NCBI GenBank assembly: GCA_965267405.1
Contig: OZ253954.1
Location: 1-64,000, forward strand
Source of the DNA: JAPPOI01 sp028818055
GTDB taxonomy: Bacteria; Pseudomonadota; Alphaproteobacteria; Rhodobacterales; Rhodobacteraceae
Length of the DNA stretch: 64,000 nucleotides
Direction of reading: 5' to 3'
Made by a program: the position numbers and the translations under genes. Of this stretch, positions 25,276 to 34,217 are shown one piece after another. Each line of letters opens with the position of its first letter. Positions within the stretch are counted from its first letter, which is position 1. The notes beneath the pieces were generated by a model that was not told the origin of the DNA, made no database searches, and worked only from the letters and a program-made list of their open reading frames with translations.

Positions 25276-26349
25276 ATGACCGGCGTACTGCCCGACAGCG
25301 CTTTGAAACGGATGATCTCGGAAGGTGCGATCTCGGCCGTACCCGACGTGATCGACGAACAGCTTCAGCCCGCGTCACTCGACCTTCGCTTGGGAACAAA
25401 GGCTTACCGGGTCCGTGCGTCTTTTCTTGCCCAGGACGGAGCAACTATCAGCGACAGATTGAATGAATTCGTCATGCACGAAATCGATCTGTCGAATGGT
25501 GCCGTTCTGGAAAAAGGGTGCGTCTATGTCGTGCCGTTGATGGAAGCATTGAATTTGCCGGCAACGGTCAGCGCCGTAGCCAATGCCAAAAGCTCGACCG
25601 GGCGCCTCGACCTTTTGACACGAACGATCATCGACGGCGGGACCGAGTTTGATCGCATTCCGGCTGGGTACTCGGGCCCTCTCTATGCCGAGATTTGTCC
25701 ACGTTCGTTTTCTGTGCTTGTTCGACCGGGCATGCGCCTGAACCAAATCCGTTTTCGTGATGGCCAAGCCGCACTGGACGACGACGAATTGGCCAAACTG
25801 CACGAAGAAGTTCGTCTGGTTTCCGGTGAACCGGTCATCTCTCAAGGTCTGGGATTTTCGGTCGATTTACGTCCCGCGACAGGAACGTTGGTCGGTTACC
25901 GTGCAAAACCGCATACCGGCGTCATTGATCTGGACAACATCGCTGGTTACGAACCTGCTGATTTTTGGGAAGAAATTCACACACAGTCGGGCCGCATCAT
26001 TCTGGATCCAGGTGCATTTTATATTCTTGTCAGCCGCGAAGCTGTAACGATCCCTCCAACCCATGCAGCTGAAATGGCGCCGTATCTGGCCATGGTTGGC
26101 GAGTTCCGGGTCCATTACGCAGGCTTCTTTGATCCCGGTTTCGGCTGGGCTGAAGCGGGTGGCGAAGGATCACGCGGTGTATTGGAAGTGCGGTGCCATG
26201 AAGCACCCTTCGTGCTTGAGCACGGTCAGGTCGTCGGTCGCCTTGTCTACGAGAAGATGAGTGCGAAACCCGAAACGCTTTACGGTCGTGAGATTGCCTC
26301 GAATTACCAAGGCCAAGGCCTGAAACTGTCGAAACACTTCAGGCTTTAG
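25276..26349 (+). CDS. 2'-deoxycytidine 5'-triphosphate deaminase, tandem-domain form
   Basis: About 357 residues, roughly twice the E. coli Dcd. Two dUTPase/Dcd-like cores can be recognised: VANAKSSTGRLDLLTRTIIDG with YSGPLYAEICPRSF in the first half, and MVGEFRVHYAGFFDPGFGW with SRGVLEVRCHEAPFVLEHGQVVGRLVYEKM in the second. The arrangement is common in alphaproteobacteria and looks like an internal duplication. The product should make dUTP from dCTP for dTMP synthesis. ATG 25276 follows GAGAAGG by seven bases; TTG 25270 is the next alternative. It starts 22 bases after the tRNA. Confidence 0.88.
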   Translation: MTGVLPDSALKRMISEGAISAVPDVIDEQLQPASLDLRLGTKAYRVRASFLAQDGATISDRLNEFVMHEIDLSNGAVLEKGCVYVVPLMEALNLPATVSAVANAKSSTGRLDLLTRTIIDGGTEFDRIPAGYSGPLYAEICPRSFSVLVRPGMRLNQIRFRDGQAALDDDELAKLHEEVRLVSGEPVISQGLGFSVDLRPATGTLVGYRAKPHTGVIDLDNIAGYEPADFWEEIHTQSGRIILDPGAFYILVSREAVTIPPTHAAEMAPYLAMVGEFRVHYAGFFDPGFGWAEAGGEGSRGVLEVRCHEAPFVLEHGQVVGRLVYEKMSAKPETLYGREIASNYQGQGLKLSKHFRL

Positions 26350-26350
26350 A

Positions 26351-27382
26351 TCAGATTACTCTGGCTTCGAAAGCCTTTGCGACGCGGCGGGCGACCGGGA
26401 AATTGGCGCCGTCTGGCGTCAACTCCGGGAACAACCTGCGAAATTCTTGCCAGGCTTCTGGCATTGAAGCTTTTGTTTCTGGGCCTGGGCGGAAACTTTC
26501 AGTTGGTATCCCATCGGAATAAATAATCTGGTGTTGGGCGAACATCAGATGACAATAGGTGATGCCTGCTGCCGGTATTTCCTCGGCCTTCATCCGACGA
26601 ACACCGTTTCGACCAACCATATGTTTTGCTGTCACCAGCACCTCTGACTCACCGCATATCATTTCGACGTTCCAACCCGACGCCAGAACCCGGTGTTGCG
26701 GCGAGACTCGCAGGACCTTGTGATTCCAGTTTAGCAAAATCGGCATTAGGCGGGGTTCATTGATCAAGTCATCGCGTGTCAAATGGACTGAACCAACCCA
26801 CTCCAGTTTTTGCGGTCCATTGTCGAAGGTTACAACCAAATCACCGCGCTGAAGTTCTTCCACACAGATTTCGCCATCGGGCGTTCTGATCAGCGTTCCG
26901 CTCACAAAACAGGGCGGCGTGAAATAATCGTCGAACAAGTATGTGCTATTACTTGGCCCTTCGGCCGTTCCAACGACTGTTAACGGTACACCTATTGGAG
27001 GTCTTGGATCGATAAAGGCCAAACCTTCAACCGTACTGTAAGGGTTCCCTCCTCCGGGTTCGACGATATTGAAAGCTATTATAGTGTAGGTGTTCCCGTC
27101 CGGGTCCTCGACGGTCAGCGTATATTCGGCCTCAACACGGCGACCGGCCGAATACGCGACACCGTCATAGGTAATGGCATTTGCCAGCGTCTGATTGCCG
27201 TCGTTGTCTGCGAAATTACTGTCATTGTCCGAAACCGTTACTGCTTCCCAGTTGTTGGAGTTCAGTGTGATGGTTTCACCAAGCAAATGGCTCCCGTCGC
27301 CCTGAGTGACGCCGTCCAACACGGCACCATTCGAGATGGTGACCTCGCTTTCCGGAAGTGTGTAGACGTCAAAATCGGGCAC
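26351..27382 (-). CDS. Hint-domain (Hedgehog/intein-like) protein
   Basis: 343 residues. The C-terminal half is a Hint_2-type domain starting at Cys158 (CFVSGTLIRTPDGEICVEEL), with a later SPQHRVL block that carries the family His and a C-terminal RGDLVVTFDNGPQKL segment near its start. The first 155 residues are Asp/Asn/Thr-rich beta-type sequence with no cysteine and no classical signal peptide, resembling secreted RTX-linked proteins of this order, which use C-terminal or type I secretion. Autoprocessing is possible but not shown; the partner to be cleaved or joined is not evident. Convergent with the dCTP deaminase, one base apart. Confidence 0.8.
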   Translation of the reverse strand: MPDFDVYTLPESEVTISNGAVLDGVTQGDGSHLLGETITLNSNNWEAVTVSDNDSNFADNDGNQTLANAITYDGVAYSAGRRVEAEYTLTVEDPDGNTYTIIAFNIVEPGGGNPYSTVEGLAFIDPRPPIGVPLTVVGTAEGPSNSTYLFDDYFTPPCFVSGTLIRTPDGEICVEELQRGDLVVTFDNGPQKLEWVGSVHLTRDDLINEPRLMPILLNWNHKVLRVSPQHRVLASGWNVEMICGESEVLVTAKHMVGRNGVRRMKAEEIPAAGITYCHLMFAQHQIIYSDGIPTESFRPGPETKASMPEAWQEFRRLFPELTPDGANFPVARRVAKAFEARVI

Positions 27383-27445
27383 TCAGTTTCCAATAATTCG
27401 ATCGCCCCGCATGGCGAATACTAAACGATTTTGTAAAAAAGTCGA

Positions 27446-27970
27446 TCAACGCGACTCTTCAGATAGGTCCAGCTCCATAAATACCAAATGTGGCGCCAAG
27501 ACAGGGTCGTTGAAGTGATCACTTTCCTCATAAGGTGGGCGATGGCGAAAACCGCGTCGTTCATATAGCGCGATGGCGGTCTCAAGATTTGCAGAAGTAT
27601 CAAGACGTAGATAGTTTGATCCCGCCTTCTTCGATTGCTCAATGCTGGATTCCAGCAAGGCATGGCCAGCACCGGTGCCACGCGCCGACGGGGTTACGAA
27701 TAGTCTTTTGATTTCCATTGCCGCATCGGTTGATTTTCTCAGGAAAACCATTCCGATGGCTTCTCCATCGTCGTTCTCAGCAGCGAACGTCCAACCTTTG
27801 GGTGGAAGCACCTTACTGAGGTCTGACATGGTATTCTCAATCAACTCGTCGGCCGAAAACGACACCCCCGCGTAGCGATCCAGATCGGCCACGACAAAAC
27901 GAATATAGGCTTCAAGCAAAGGGCGAAGCGATTGAACCTGTTCCAGCGTTTCGTATCGGACAACTCGCAT
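27446..27970 (-). CDS. GNAT family N-acetyltransferase
   Basis: About 174 residues with GNAT motif A (LFVTPSARGTGAGHALLESSI) and the following IALYERRGFRHRP segment typical of the family's motif B. Substrate unknown. ATG 27970 is used; in-frame TTG codons up to 27982 are less likely. Same strand as the scpB operon, nine bases beyond the 53-aa gene, so probably its last or penultimate member. The Hint-domain gene follows after 63 bp. Confidence 0.87.
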   Translation of the reverse strand: MRVVRYETLEQVQSLRPLLEAYIRFVVADLDRYAGVSFSADELIENTMSDLSKVLPPKGWTFAAENDDGEAIGMVFLRKSTDAAMEIKRLFVTPSARGTGAGHALLESSIEQSKKAGSNYLRLDTSANLETAIALYERRGFRHRPPYEESDHFNDPVLAPHLVFMELDLSEESR

Positions 27971-27978
27971 GCCCAAGT

Positions 27979-28140
27979 TCAAAATCGGTTGATTTTGCGT
28001 CCAGCACGCATGACTTGCCGCGCACGTTTTGTCGTCTCATTGCTGGAACCAGTGCGTTTGGCCACTTCACGCATGCCTTTGCGCATGAACATACGCATCA
28101 ACATTCGCATTGCGATTTGAACCATTCTGTCAGCGTTCAT
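27979..28140 (-). CDS. 53-residue basic protein downstream of scpB
   Basis: The ATG at 28140 is four bases after the scpB stop, and GAGGA in the scpB end serves as ribosome-binding site. The sequence is Met/Arg-rich with an amphipathic or membrane-active start (MVQIAMRMLMRMFMRKGMREVAKR) and a basic tail. The short repeated Met-Arg pattern and its tight linkage to scpAB resemble small uncharacterised proteins of Rhodobacterales. Function unknown. Confidence 0.6.
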   Translation of the reverse strand: MNADRMVQIAMRMLMRMFMRKGMREVAKRTGSSNETTKRARQVMRAGRKINRF

Positions 28141-28144
28141 GAGA

Positions 28145-28795
28145 TCAATCCTCGTCGACAAAAAGCTCGTCTTGTTCCTCGGCTTCTGCCTCGTCGTCCA
28201 AAGAACTCTCACCCGGTGGTGGTCTGCTTTCGAGCAATCCAGCCGCACGCAGTTCCTTCAAGCCCGGGAGATCGCGCGCGCTTTCAAGTCCAAAGTGGTC
28301 GAGGAACTCTTGCGTCACCATATATGTCACTGGCCGTCCTGGCGTCATGCGGCGACGTCCGAACTTGATCCACTCAAGCTCAAGCAATTGGTCGACAGTT
28401 CCTCGGCTGACGCTCACGCCGCGGATTTCTTCGATCTCTGCCCGAGTGACTGGTTGATGATAGGCCACGATCGCCAATGTTTCGATGGCCGCCCGGGACA
28501 GTTTTCGCGTTTCGGTGGTTTCCTTCTGCATCAGGAAGCCAAGATCGGGCGCTGTTCGGATGGCCCATGCATCGCCCACTTTGACGACCGAAACACCACG
28601 GCCATCATAACGCTTTTGAAGAAGCTCAATGGCCTGTTTGGCGTCCGCGCCATGCGGCATCCGGGCATTCAAATCAGCAATCGTGACAGGTTCGGCGCTG
28701 GCGAACAGGATCGCTTCACACATTCTTTCCTGTTCAGCCAAGGGCGGGGCTTCAAACAGGCTTTCAATGTCGCTGTTTTCGGCCGGATCAGCCAT
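28145..28795 (-). CDS. scpB: Segregation and condensation protein B
   Basis: 216 residues. The kleisin-interacting winged-helix protein of the SMC-ScpA-ScpB condensin, which compacts and segregates the chromosome. Two winged-helix units are visible (SEPVTIADLNARMP and ETLAIVAYHQPVTRAEIEEIRGVSVSRGTVDQLLE). An acidic C-terminus (DDEAEAEEQDELFVDED) follows. ATG 28795 overlaps the scpA end by eight bases; the open frame extends upstream to 28873 but has no support. Confidence 0.95.
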   Translation of the reverse strand: MADPAENSDIESLFEAPPLAEQERMCEAILFASAEPVTIADLNARMPHGADAKQAIELLQKRYDGRGVSVVKVGDAWAIRTAPDLGFLMQKETTETRKLSRAAIETLAIVAYHQPVTRAEIEEIRGVSVSRGTVDQLLELEWIKFGRRRMTPGRPVTYMVTQEFLDHFGLESARDLPGLKELRAAGLLESRPPPGESSLDDEAEAEEQDELFVDED

Positions 28796-29570
28796 TGGCA
28801 ACAGCCTTGATCTGGATCGGTGCAAACATATCGGACTGACGGATCTGAATGGCACCGGCCTTTGCCAATTCAAGAGACGCTGCGAATGTCGACGCTGTAG
28901 CTGACCGGCGTTTATCTGGGTCGCTTTCCCAACCCTCTGGCAACCACGACATCAGATCGGTCCACTCACCGGCGTATCCGATCAGTCCGCGCATACGATC
29001 CAGCGCCTGTTCCAATGTCATGATGCGATCACGCTCCATAACGAACGGCCGGAACTCATCCTTGGTTCGAATGCGCGCATAGCCCTGCATCAGATCGAGT
29101 AGCGTCGCTGTATATGTTACCCGCCGTATGCGCGTCACATCCTCCGGGATACCACGCACAAAAAAGTCACGGCCCTTTTGGTCGCGCGCCATTAACTTGG
29201 CTGCTGCATCGCGCATGGCCTGCAAGCGTTCCAGCTGGAACGCCAGATGCGCCGCAAGGTCTTCTCCAGACGGCCCATCGTCTTCCGGATCGGGAGGCAG
29301 AAGAAGGCGTGATTTCAGAAATGCCAGCCAAGCCGCCATCACCAGATAATCTGCGGCAAGCTCTATGCGGAGTGCTTTGGCACTATCGATGAATGTCAGG
29401 TATTGCTCTGCAAGGGCCAAAACCGAGATCTTTCGAAGATCTACTTTCTGCGTCCGAGACATGGTCAGAAGCAGGTCGAGCGGCCCCTCAAAACCATCGA
29501 CGTCTACGATCAATGCCTCCGCTGCCAAGCGGGCATCGACGTCGTCGATAATTCTGTCGCCGTCAGGCAT
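28788..29570 (-). CDS. scpA: Segregation and condensation protein A
   Basis: 260 residues, the kleisin of the bacterial condensin. The N-terminal domain carries FEGPLDLLLTMSRTQKVDLRKISVLALAEQYL, the Smc-head-binding part; the C-terminal region (LELAKAGAIQIRQSDMFAPIQI) binds the other head. It overlaps nagZ by eight bases at its start and scpB by eight at its end. Confidence 0.96.
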   Translation of the reverse strand: MPDGDRIIDDVDARLAAEALIVDVDGFEGPLDLLLTMSRTQKVDLRKISVLALAEQYLTFIDSAKALRIELAADYLVMAAWLAFLKSRLLLPPDPEDDGPSGEDLAAHLAFQLERLQAMRDAAAKLMARDQKGRDFFVRGIPEDVTRIRRVTYTATLLDLMQGYARIRTKDEFRPFVMERDRIMTLEQALDRMRGLIGYAGEWTDLMSWLPEGWESDPDKRRSATASTFAASLELAKAGAIQIRQSDMFAPIQIKAVANG

Positions 29571-30564
29571 TTTCTGCTCCCTCGATTAGGGATTTAAATT
29601 CTGCTTCCAAAGCCGAAATGTCAATATCTGTTGGGGTTCGTCGACGAGAAAGCGCAATATCTGCCCTATTTTGCGCCTCAGCCGTCATTTTGCCTGTTGC
29701 TTCAACAATCTGCTCCATCTCGGCAAAATCGCCATTACAATGGAGAACCAGATCGCAGCCTGCCGCCAACGCTTGCGCGCTTCGATCGGCAACATTGCCG
29801 GACAGAGCTCCCATCGAAATATCGTCGGTCATCATCAGGCCGTTCAAGCCGATATTCTTGCGAAGAAACCCGATGCCGGGTTCAGATAATGTGACCGGCG
29901 TGTTGGGATCAATTTCGGGCAGAACGATGTGAGCCGTCATCGCCATTCCGACGTCAGCCAAGCTTGCAAATGGCGCGAAATCGGTCGTTTGAAGTTCGGC
30001 CAACGGCACGTCGATCTGTGGAAGGCCTTCGTGACTGTCTACGGTTGCTCGGCCATGACCGGGCGCGTGTTTTAACACCGTCAAACACCCCGCATCCAAA
30101 TGACCTTCGGCACATGCCGTCGCCATTTCAATGACTTGAGTGGCAGTCGTGCCGTAACACCGATTTCTGAGAAACGGATGGGTCTCGGGCCATGCGATAT
30201 CGGCCGACGGCGCACAATTAACATCGATCCCGTGATCCATGAGCTCTTGTCCGATCAGCCGGCCACGCAGGTACATTGCGCGCCGGGCATTGGACCAAGA
30301 AGCTTGGTCCAATGGCGGAAGCCATTCGCGCCAGTGAGGGGCGCGCATGCGTTGGACCCTGCCCCCTTCCTGATCGATCAGGATAGGAGCATCTCTTCCT
30401 ACCGAAGTCCGCAAGTCTGCTGTCAGCCGCCTCAGTTGACCGGGGTCTACGCAATTTCGCGCGAAAAGAATGAAGCCCCAAGGATCGGCTTTGGCAAAGA
30501 ATCGCGATTCTTCTTGGGTAAGGTCAGGACCTGAGGGCGCGAATATATATGCGCCCTCAGTCAC
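29563..30564 (-). CDS. nagZ: Beta-N-acetylhexosaminidase NagZ
   Basis: 333 residues, GH3 family. Removes N-acetylglucosamine from muropeptides in cytoplasmic cell-wall recycling. Motifs are LIDQEGGRVQRM, the KHAPGHGRATVDSHEGLP loop with the His used as general acid, and the catalytic Asp in MMTDDISMGALSG. No signal peptide, as expected. Directly preceded by the SPOR gene (adjacent bases) and overlapping scpA, so one transcript. Confidence 0.97.
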   Translation of the reverse strand: MTEGAYIFAPSGPDLTQEESRFFAKADPWGFILFARNCVDPGQLRRLTADLRTSVGRDAPILIDQEGGRVQRMRAPHWREWLPPLDQASWSNARRAMYLRGRLIGQELMDHGIDVNCAPSADIAWPETHPFLRNRCYGTTATQVIEMATACAEGHLDAGCLTVLKHAPGHGRATVDSHEGLPQIDVPLAELQTTDFAPFASLADVGMAMTAHIVLPEIDPNTPVTLSEPGIGFLRKNIGLNGLMMTDDISMGALSGNVADRSAQALAAGCDLVLHCNGDFAEMEQIVEATGKMTAEAQNRADIALSRRRTPTDIDISALEAEFKSLIEGAENA

Positions 30565-31524
30565 TTATTCCTGCACGACAGGGATGCAGTTGGCTCCGTC
30601 CGAAACCAAAACGGCGCAGAAGCGACGAGCATCTGCAAGCGAGTCAAATCCGCTAGCACGCAAACGATAGAAAGTTCTGCCGCCTGTTTGGGCTTCCTGG
30701 ACCACGTGTTCTTTGCCCACCAGATAGTCACCAAAACGCGCGGTCGCATTCGCCCATTCAGCTTCTGCCACATCGCGAGACCCATATGCACCAAGCTGGA
30801 TAAGCCGTGTTCCCGGCTCAATTGCGCGGGCTGCCGATGCGTCCGAAGAAGGAGATTGAGAAGCGGTAATCGCCGCCATACGTGCTGTGCTTGGGCGACC
30901 GATGGGGCGTGGTGTCATGACCGGAACGCCTGGACCGGCCTGTACCGTCAAACTCGCAGGAGTTGGTTGAAGCTCTCCAACATCTGAAAGGGCTGCCGCC
31001 ACCGCCAAATCTGTGGCCGACGGTCCGGCAACAGCCTCTTCGACAGCTGGGGCTGTCGTCGCAGCTGCAACTTCCTCCACCGGCTGCTGGTCCTGCGCTG
31101 CGAGCCCGGCAAGGTCGGGTGCGTTTTCCATTTCAGCAACGGGTAGAGTTTCGGGTTCCACCAGAGGAGCAAGATCGGACGTCGCCAGATCTTCGTCTTC
31201 ATTCAAAACTGCCGGCGCGGGCGCCAAAACCACCTGCTCCACCAAGGTTTCCGAGCGCTCCTCTGCGATGCGGTTCACTGCTAGACCCTGATACGCGCTG
31301 GCGCTTCCACCAGGATCATCGGGCGTCACCCGCATCGGCCCTTCAAGGGCACGCACCACCGGGATGCCAGCGACGTCGCGCTGCCAGAGTTTCCAACCCC
31401 AGGTCGCCAGACCTGCGATGAGGAGGACAGACAGCAAAGCGCCTGCCCAGTTCAGTATCGACGCAAAAAGCCCGTTGTCGGACTCCGCGTGCATATCATC
31501 AAAATTGATTGCCGCCATTTCCAT
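30565..31524 (-). CDS. SPOR-domain cell-envelope protein
   Basis: 319 residues. One transmembrane helix near the N-terminus (about 22-45, ASILNWAGALLSVLLIAGLATWGW), a long Ala/Pro/Glu-rich periplasmic linker, and a C-terminal SPOR domain (about 240-319: LIQLGAYGSRDVAEAEWANATARF ... RTFYRLRASGFDSLADARRFCAVL). SPOR domains bind denuded peptidoglycan glycan strands at the division site. It fits a FtsN-like or other division-site protein, but identity with FtsN is not claimed. It lies between argS and nagZ, an arrangement common in the order. Confidence 0.9.
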   Translation of the reverse strand: MEMAAINFDDMHAESDNGLFASILNWAGALLSVLLIAGLATWGWKLWQRDVAGIPVVRALEGPMRVTPDDPGGSASAYQGLAVNRIAEERSETLVEQVVLAPAPAVLNEDEDLATSDLAPLVEPETLPVAEMENAPDLAGLAAQDQQPVEEVAAATTAPAVEEAVAGPSATDLAVAAALSDVGELQPTPASLTVQAGPGVPVMTPRPIGRPSTARMAAITASQSPSSDASAARAIEPGTRLIQLGAYGSRDVAEAEWANATARFGDYLVGKEHVVQEAQTGGRTFYRLRASGFDSLADARRFCAVLVSDGANCIPVVQE

Positions 31525-31593
31525 GCCTCACTGTCGCCGCCGGTTGTTCCGGCGTGCTTAACTGCTCTGACCCGAGCCGCGGCACTTGATTTT

Positions 31594-33318
31594 TCAGCGC
31601 ATTTCTTCGGCAGGAGTCACGCCTAGAATACCCAATCCGGTCGAAATAACAACGGCTACGGCACGCGGAAGCGCGATTTTTGCTGCGGTCGCCTCGGGAT
31701 TTCCTTCATGAAGGAACCGCAACTCCGGTTTTTCGTTGCCCCGATTCCAAAGAGCGTGGAATTCAGAAGCCAATTCATACAGGTAGAACGCGATCCGATG
31801 TGGTTCGTGATTCCGGGCTGCGATTTCGACCAGCCGGGGCCACTCTGCCAATTTCCGCGCAACGGCCAGTTCCGAGGCATCTTCAAGCTTGGCATTGTCG
31901 GAGTAATCCAGCCGCAATTCTTCGGCTTTGCGCATCACCGATCTGATCCGCGCATGAGCGTATTGCACGTAGAAAACCGGGTTGTCCTTCGATTGCTCAA
32001 CGGCCTTGTCGAAATCAAAATCCAAGGGTGCATCGTTTTTGCGCGTTAACATCACAAACCGCGCAACATCGGATCCCACCTGATCAACGACGTCACGAAG
32101 CGTCACAAAGGTGCCGGCCCGCTTCGACATTTTGAACGGCTCGCCATCTTTGAAGAGTTTCACAAGCTGGGTGAGTTTCACGTCCAAAGGCACCCTGCCC
32201 TCGGACAACGCGCTGACGGCTGCGTTCATGCGCTTGACGTATCCGCCATGGTCTGCACCAAAAACGTCGATCAGCTCGTCAAAGCCGCGATCAATCTTGT
32301 CCCAGTGGTACGCGATATCAGGCGCAAAATAAGTCCATGACCCGTCGGATTTCATGATTGGACGGTCAACATCGTCACCGTGAGCCGTTGACCTGAACAG
32401 CGTTTGTTCACGCGGCTCCCAATCCTCGGGAACTTTCCCCTTTGGCGGTTCAAGCGTGCCGCGATAGATCAGGTCCTTCTTTTTCAAGTCATCAATGGCA
32501 GCCTCGATCCGGCCCGTGTCATAAAGAGACTTCTCACTGAAAAAGTGGTCCATTTTGACGCCGATGGCTTCAAGATCGGACCTGATCAGGTCCATCATTG
32601 CATCGGTTGCAAACTCGCGAACATCGGCAAGCCAAACGGCTTCGTCCTTGTCCAGGTAAGCATCACCGACTTTGACTTTCAGCGCTTGCCCGACCGGCTT
32701 CAAATAGTCGCCTGGGTAAGTGCCGTCTTCGAAGGCAACGTCCTGACCGTGGGCTTCAAGATAGCGAAGATAGACAGACCGGGCGAGGACATCGACCTGA
32801 GCGCCACCGTCGTTGATGTAGTACTCGCGGGTCACGTCGTAGCCTGCAAAATCCAACAGGCTGGCCAGGGCATCTCCGAATACAGCGCCCCGTGTGTGTC
32901 CAACGTGAAGCGGCCCAGTTGGGTTCGCCGACACGTATTCGACGTTTACCTTCACGTGTGCACCCATTCCCGAGCGCCCGAAAGCGGCGCCAGCATCGAT
33001 CGCTTCTGCGACGACGTCGTGCCAAACATCAGGCGACAGCCGTAAATTCAGAAACCCCGGTCCGGCAACCTCTGCCGAAATAATCCTTGGATCACTTGTC
33101 AGCCGCTCAGCCAGATCAGTCGCGATGTCGCGCGGAGCCATGCCGGAAGGCTTGGCCAGAACCATGGCAGCATTCGTTGCCATGTCGCCATGTGCGGCAT
33201 CGCGTGGCGGTTCGACAGCGACGTTACCCCAGGACAAGCCGGTTGGCAGCTTGCCCTCGGCAACCATTGCGTCCAGAGTCTCGATAATTGACGTGCGGAT
33301 TTCGGCAAAAATGTTCAT
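31594..33318 (-). CDS. argS: Arginine-tRNA ligase
   Basis: 574 residues, class I synthetase. HIGH-type motif GPLHVGHTRGAVFGD after NVEYVSANPT, the KMSKR-type motif FKMSKRAGTFVTLRDVV, N-terminal Add1 and C-terminal DALR domain (ARKLAEWPRL to LGILGVTPAEEMR). Charges tRNA-Arg. Followed after 69 bp by the SPOR gene on the same strand. Confidence 0.98.
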   Translation of the reverse strand: MNIFAEIRTSIIETLDAMVAEGKLPTGLSWGNVAVEPPRDAAHGDMATNAAMVLAKPSGMAPRDIATDLAERLTSDPRIISAEVAGPGFLNLRLSPDVWHDVVAEAIDAGAAFGRSGMGAHVKVNVEYVSANPTGPLHVGHTRGAVFGDALASLLDFAGYDVTREYYINDGGAQVDVLARSVYLRYLEAHGQDVAFEDGTYPGDYLKPVGQALKVKVGDAYLDKDEAVWLADVREFATDAMMDLIRSDLEAIGVKMDHFFSEKSLYDTGRIEAAIDDLKKKDLIYRGTLEPPKGKVPEDWEPREQTLFRSTAHGDDVDRPIMKSDGSWTYFAPDIAYHWDKIDRGFDELIDVFGADHGGYVKRMNAAVSALSEGRVPLDVKLTQLVKLFKDGEPFKMSKRAGTFVTLRDVVDQVGSDVARFVMLTRKNDAPLDFDFDKAVEQSKDNPVFYVQYAHARIRSVMRKAEELRLDYSDNAKLEDASELAVARKLAEWPRLVEIAARNHEPHRIAFYLYELASEFHALWNRGNEKPELRFLHEGNPEATAAKIALPRAVAVVISTGLGILGVTPAEEMR

Positions 33319-33394
33319 GCCGCTCCTTTAGCGATGCAAGCACACAAGCGCAATCAAAGCATAAGAAATTAGACCGCGCAGGCTAAAGGTCCGC

Positions 33395-34192
33395 TCAAAA
33401 TGCCGGTTTAGACAGCACAACGATGTCCTGTCCACCGACATCGAAATCTTCGTCTTTTCGCCAACTGCCACGAACGAAATTGCTTGGCACTAACCCAGCC
33501 TCGCGCGCCATGCGCCCAATCCTCTCTGCTGAATAAGCCGTTGCGCCCGGAACTACACTTGGATCGTTGTGGAAAAACCCGTCTTCGACCTCGTGCGCAA
33601 AGGTCAGCTGCCGCAATCCGCCGCCGCCAATATTTCGAAGGTAAGGGATCAAAGTTCGATCCATCGTAAACATGGACGCAAGCACCCTTCCCCCAGGTCG
33701 TAAAACGCGCGCAAATTCAGACAGATAATGTGAAACGTCCTTTGGAAACATGTGGGTAAAAACCGAAAACATGAAAACGAGGTCCTGAGACATGTCTTCT
33801 GATGGAATGCGATATCCAATCATCTCATTAACCCCCGATGGATTGTGCTGCTGGTCCGAGACATCAAAGTGCGTGAATTGAAAGTTGGGGTGCTCAGGCG
33901 TGATGTTATTTTGGGCCCAGGCAATCGACGGCCACATCACATCAATGCCGAGATAACTGCCACTTGCCGGCAAGAGCGCGGTCAGCGGAATCGCATCGCG
34001 CCCGACACCACAGCCGATTTCGACCACGTTGCGGGCAGCATCCAGTCCGCCATAGAGCTGAAGTGCCTCGATGTGTTCATCTGAAACTTCCCTGAAGCGA
34101 TCCAGACGACCGGTTCGCCACGCAAGCTTGCGCGGTATTCGATACGCGTGATGGGTAACAAATTGATCTTCCGCCAACTGTGATTGCGCCAC
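33395..34192 (-). CDS. Class I SAM-dependent methyltransferase, unknown substrate
   Basis: 265 residues. Motif I is VVEIGCGVGRDAIPL, followed by LGIDVMW, the FDVSD region and VLRPGGRVLASMF, all typical of class I methyltransferases. The start is GTG at 34192 with AGGAGGT five bases upstream, an almost ideal Shine-Dalgarno. That element is the 3' arm of a perfect hairpin (34198-34217), so translation may be regulated. The gene lies between dgt and argS on the same strand. The type of substrate (small molecule, lipid or other) cannot be read. Confidence 0.85.
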   Translation of the reverse strand: MAQSQLAEDQFVTHHAYRIPRKLAWRTGRLDRFREVSDEHIEALQLYGGLDAARNVVEIGCGVGRDAIPLTALLPASGSYLGIDVMWPSIAWAQNNITPEHPNFQFTHFDVSDQQHNPSGVNEMIGYRIPSEDMSQDLVFMFSVFTHMFPKDVSHYLSEFARVLRPGGRVLASMFTMDRTLIPYLRNIGGGGLRQLTFAHEVEDGFFHNDPSVVPGATAYSAERIGRMAREAGLVPSNFVRGSWRKDEDFDVGGQDIVVLSKPAF

Positions 34193-34197
34193 TGGTC

Positions 34198-34217
34198 ACC
34201 TCCTTTGATCAGGAGGT
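34198..34217 (-). promoter_or_regulatory. Hairpin sequestering the Shine-Dalgarno of the methyltransferase gene
   Basis: On the minus strand ACCTCCT-GATCAA-AGGAGGT forms a seven-base perfect stem with a six-base loop, extendable by one T-G pair. The 3' arm is the Shine-Dalgarno five bases before the GTG start at 34192; the 5' arm is an mRNA copy of the 16S anti-Shine-Dalgarno. Folding would hide the ribosome-binding site. No T run follows, so it is not a terminator. Confidence 0.65.
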
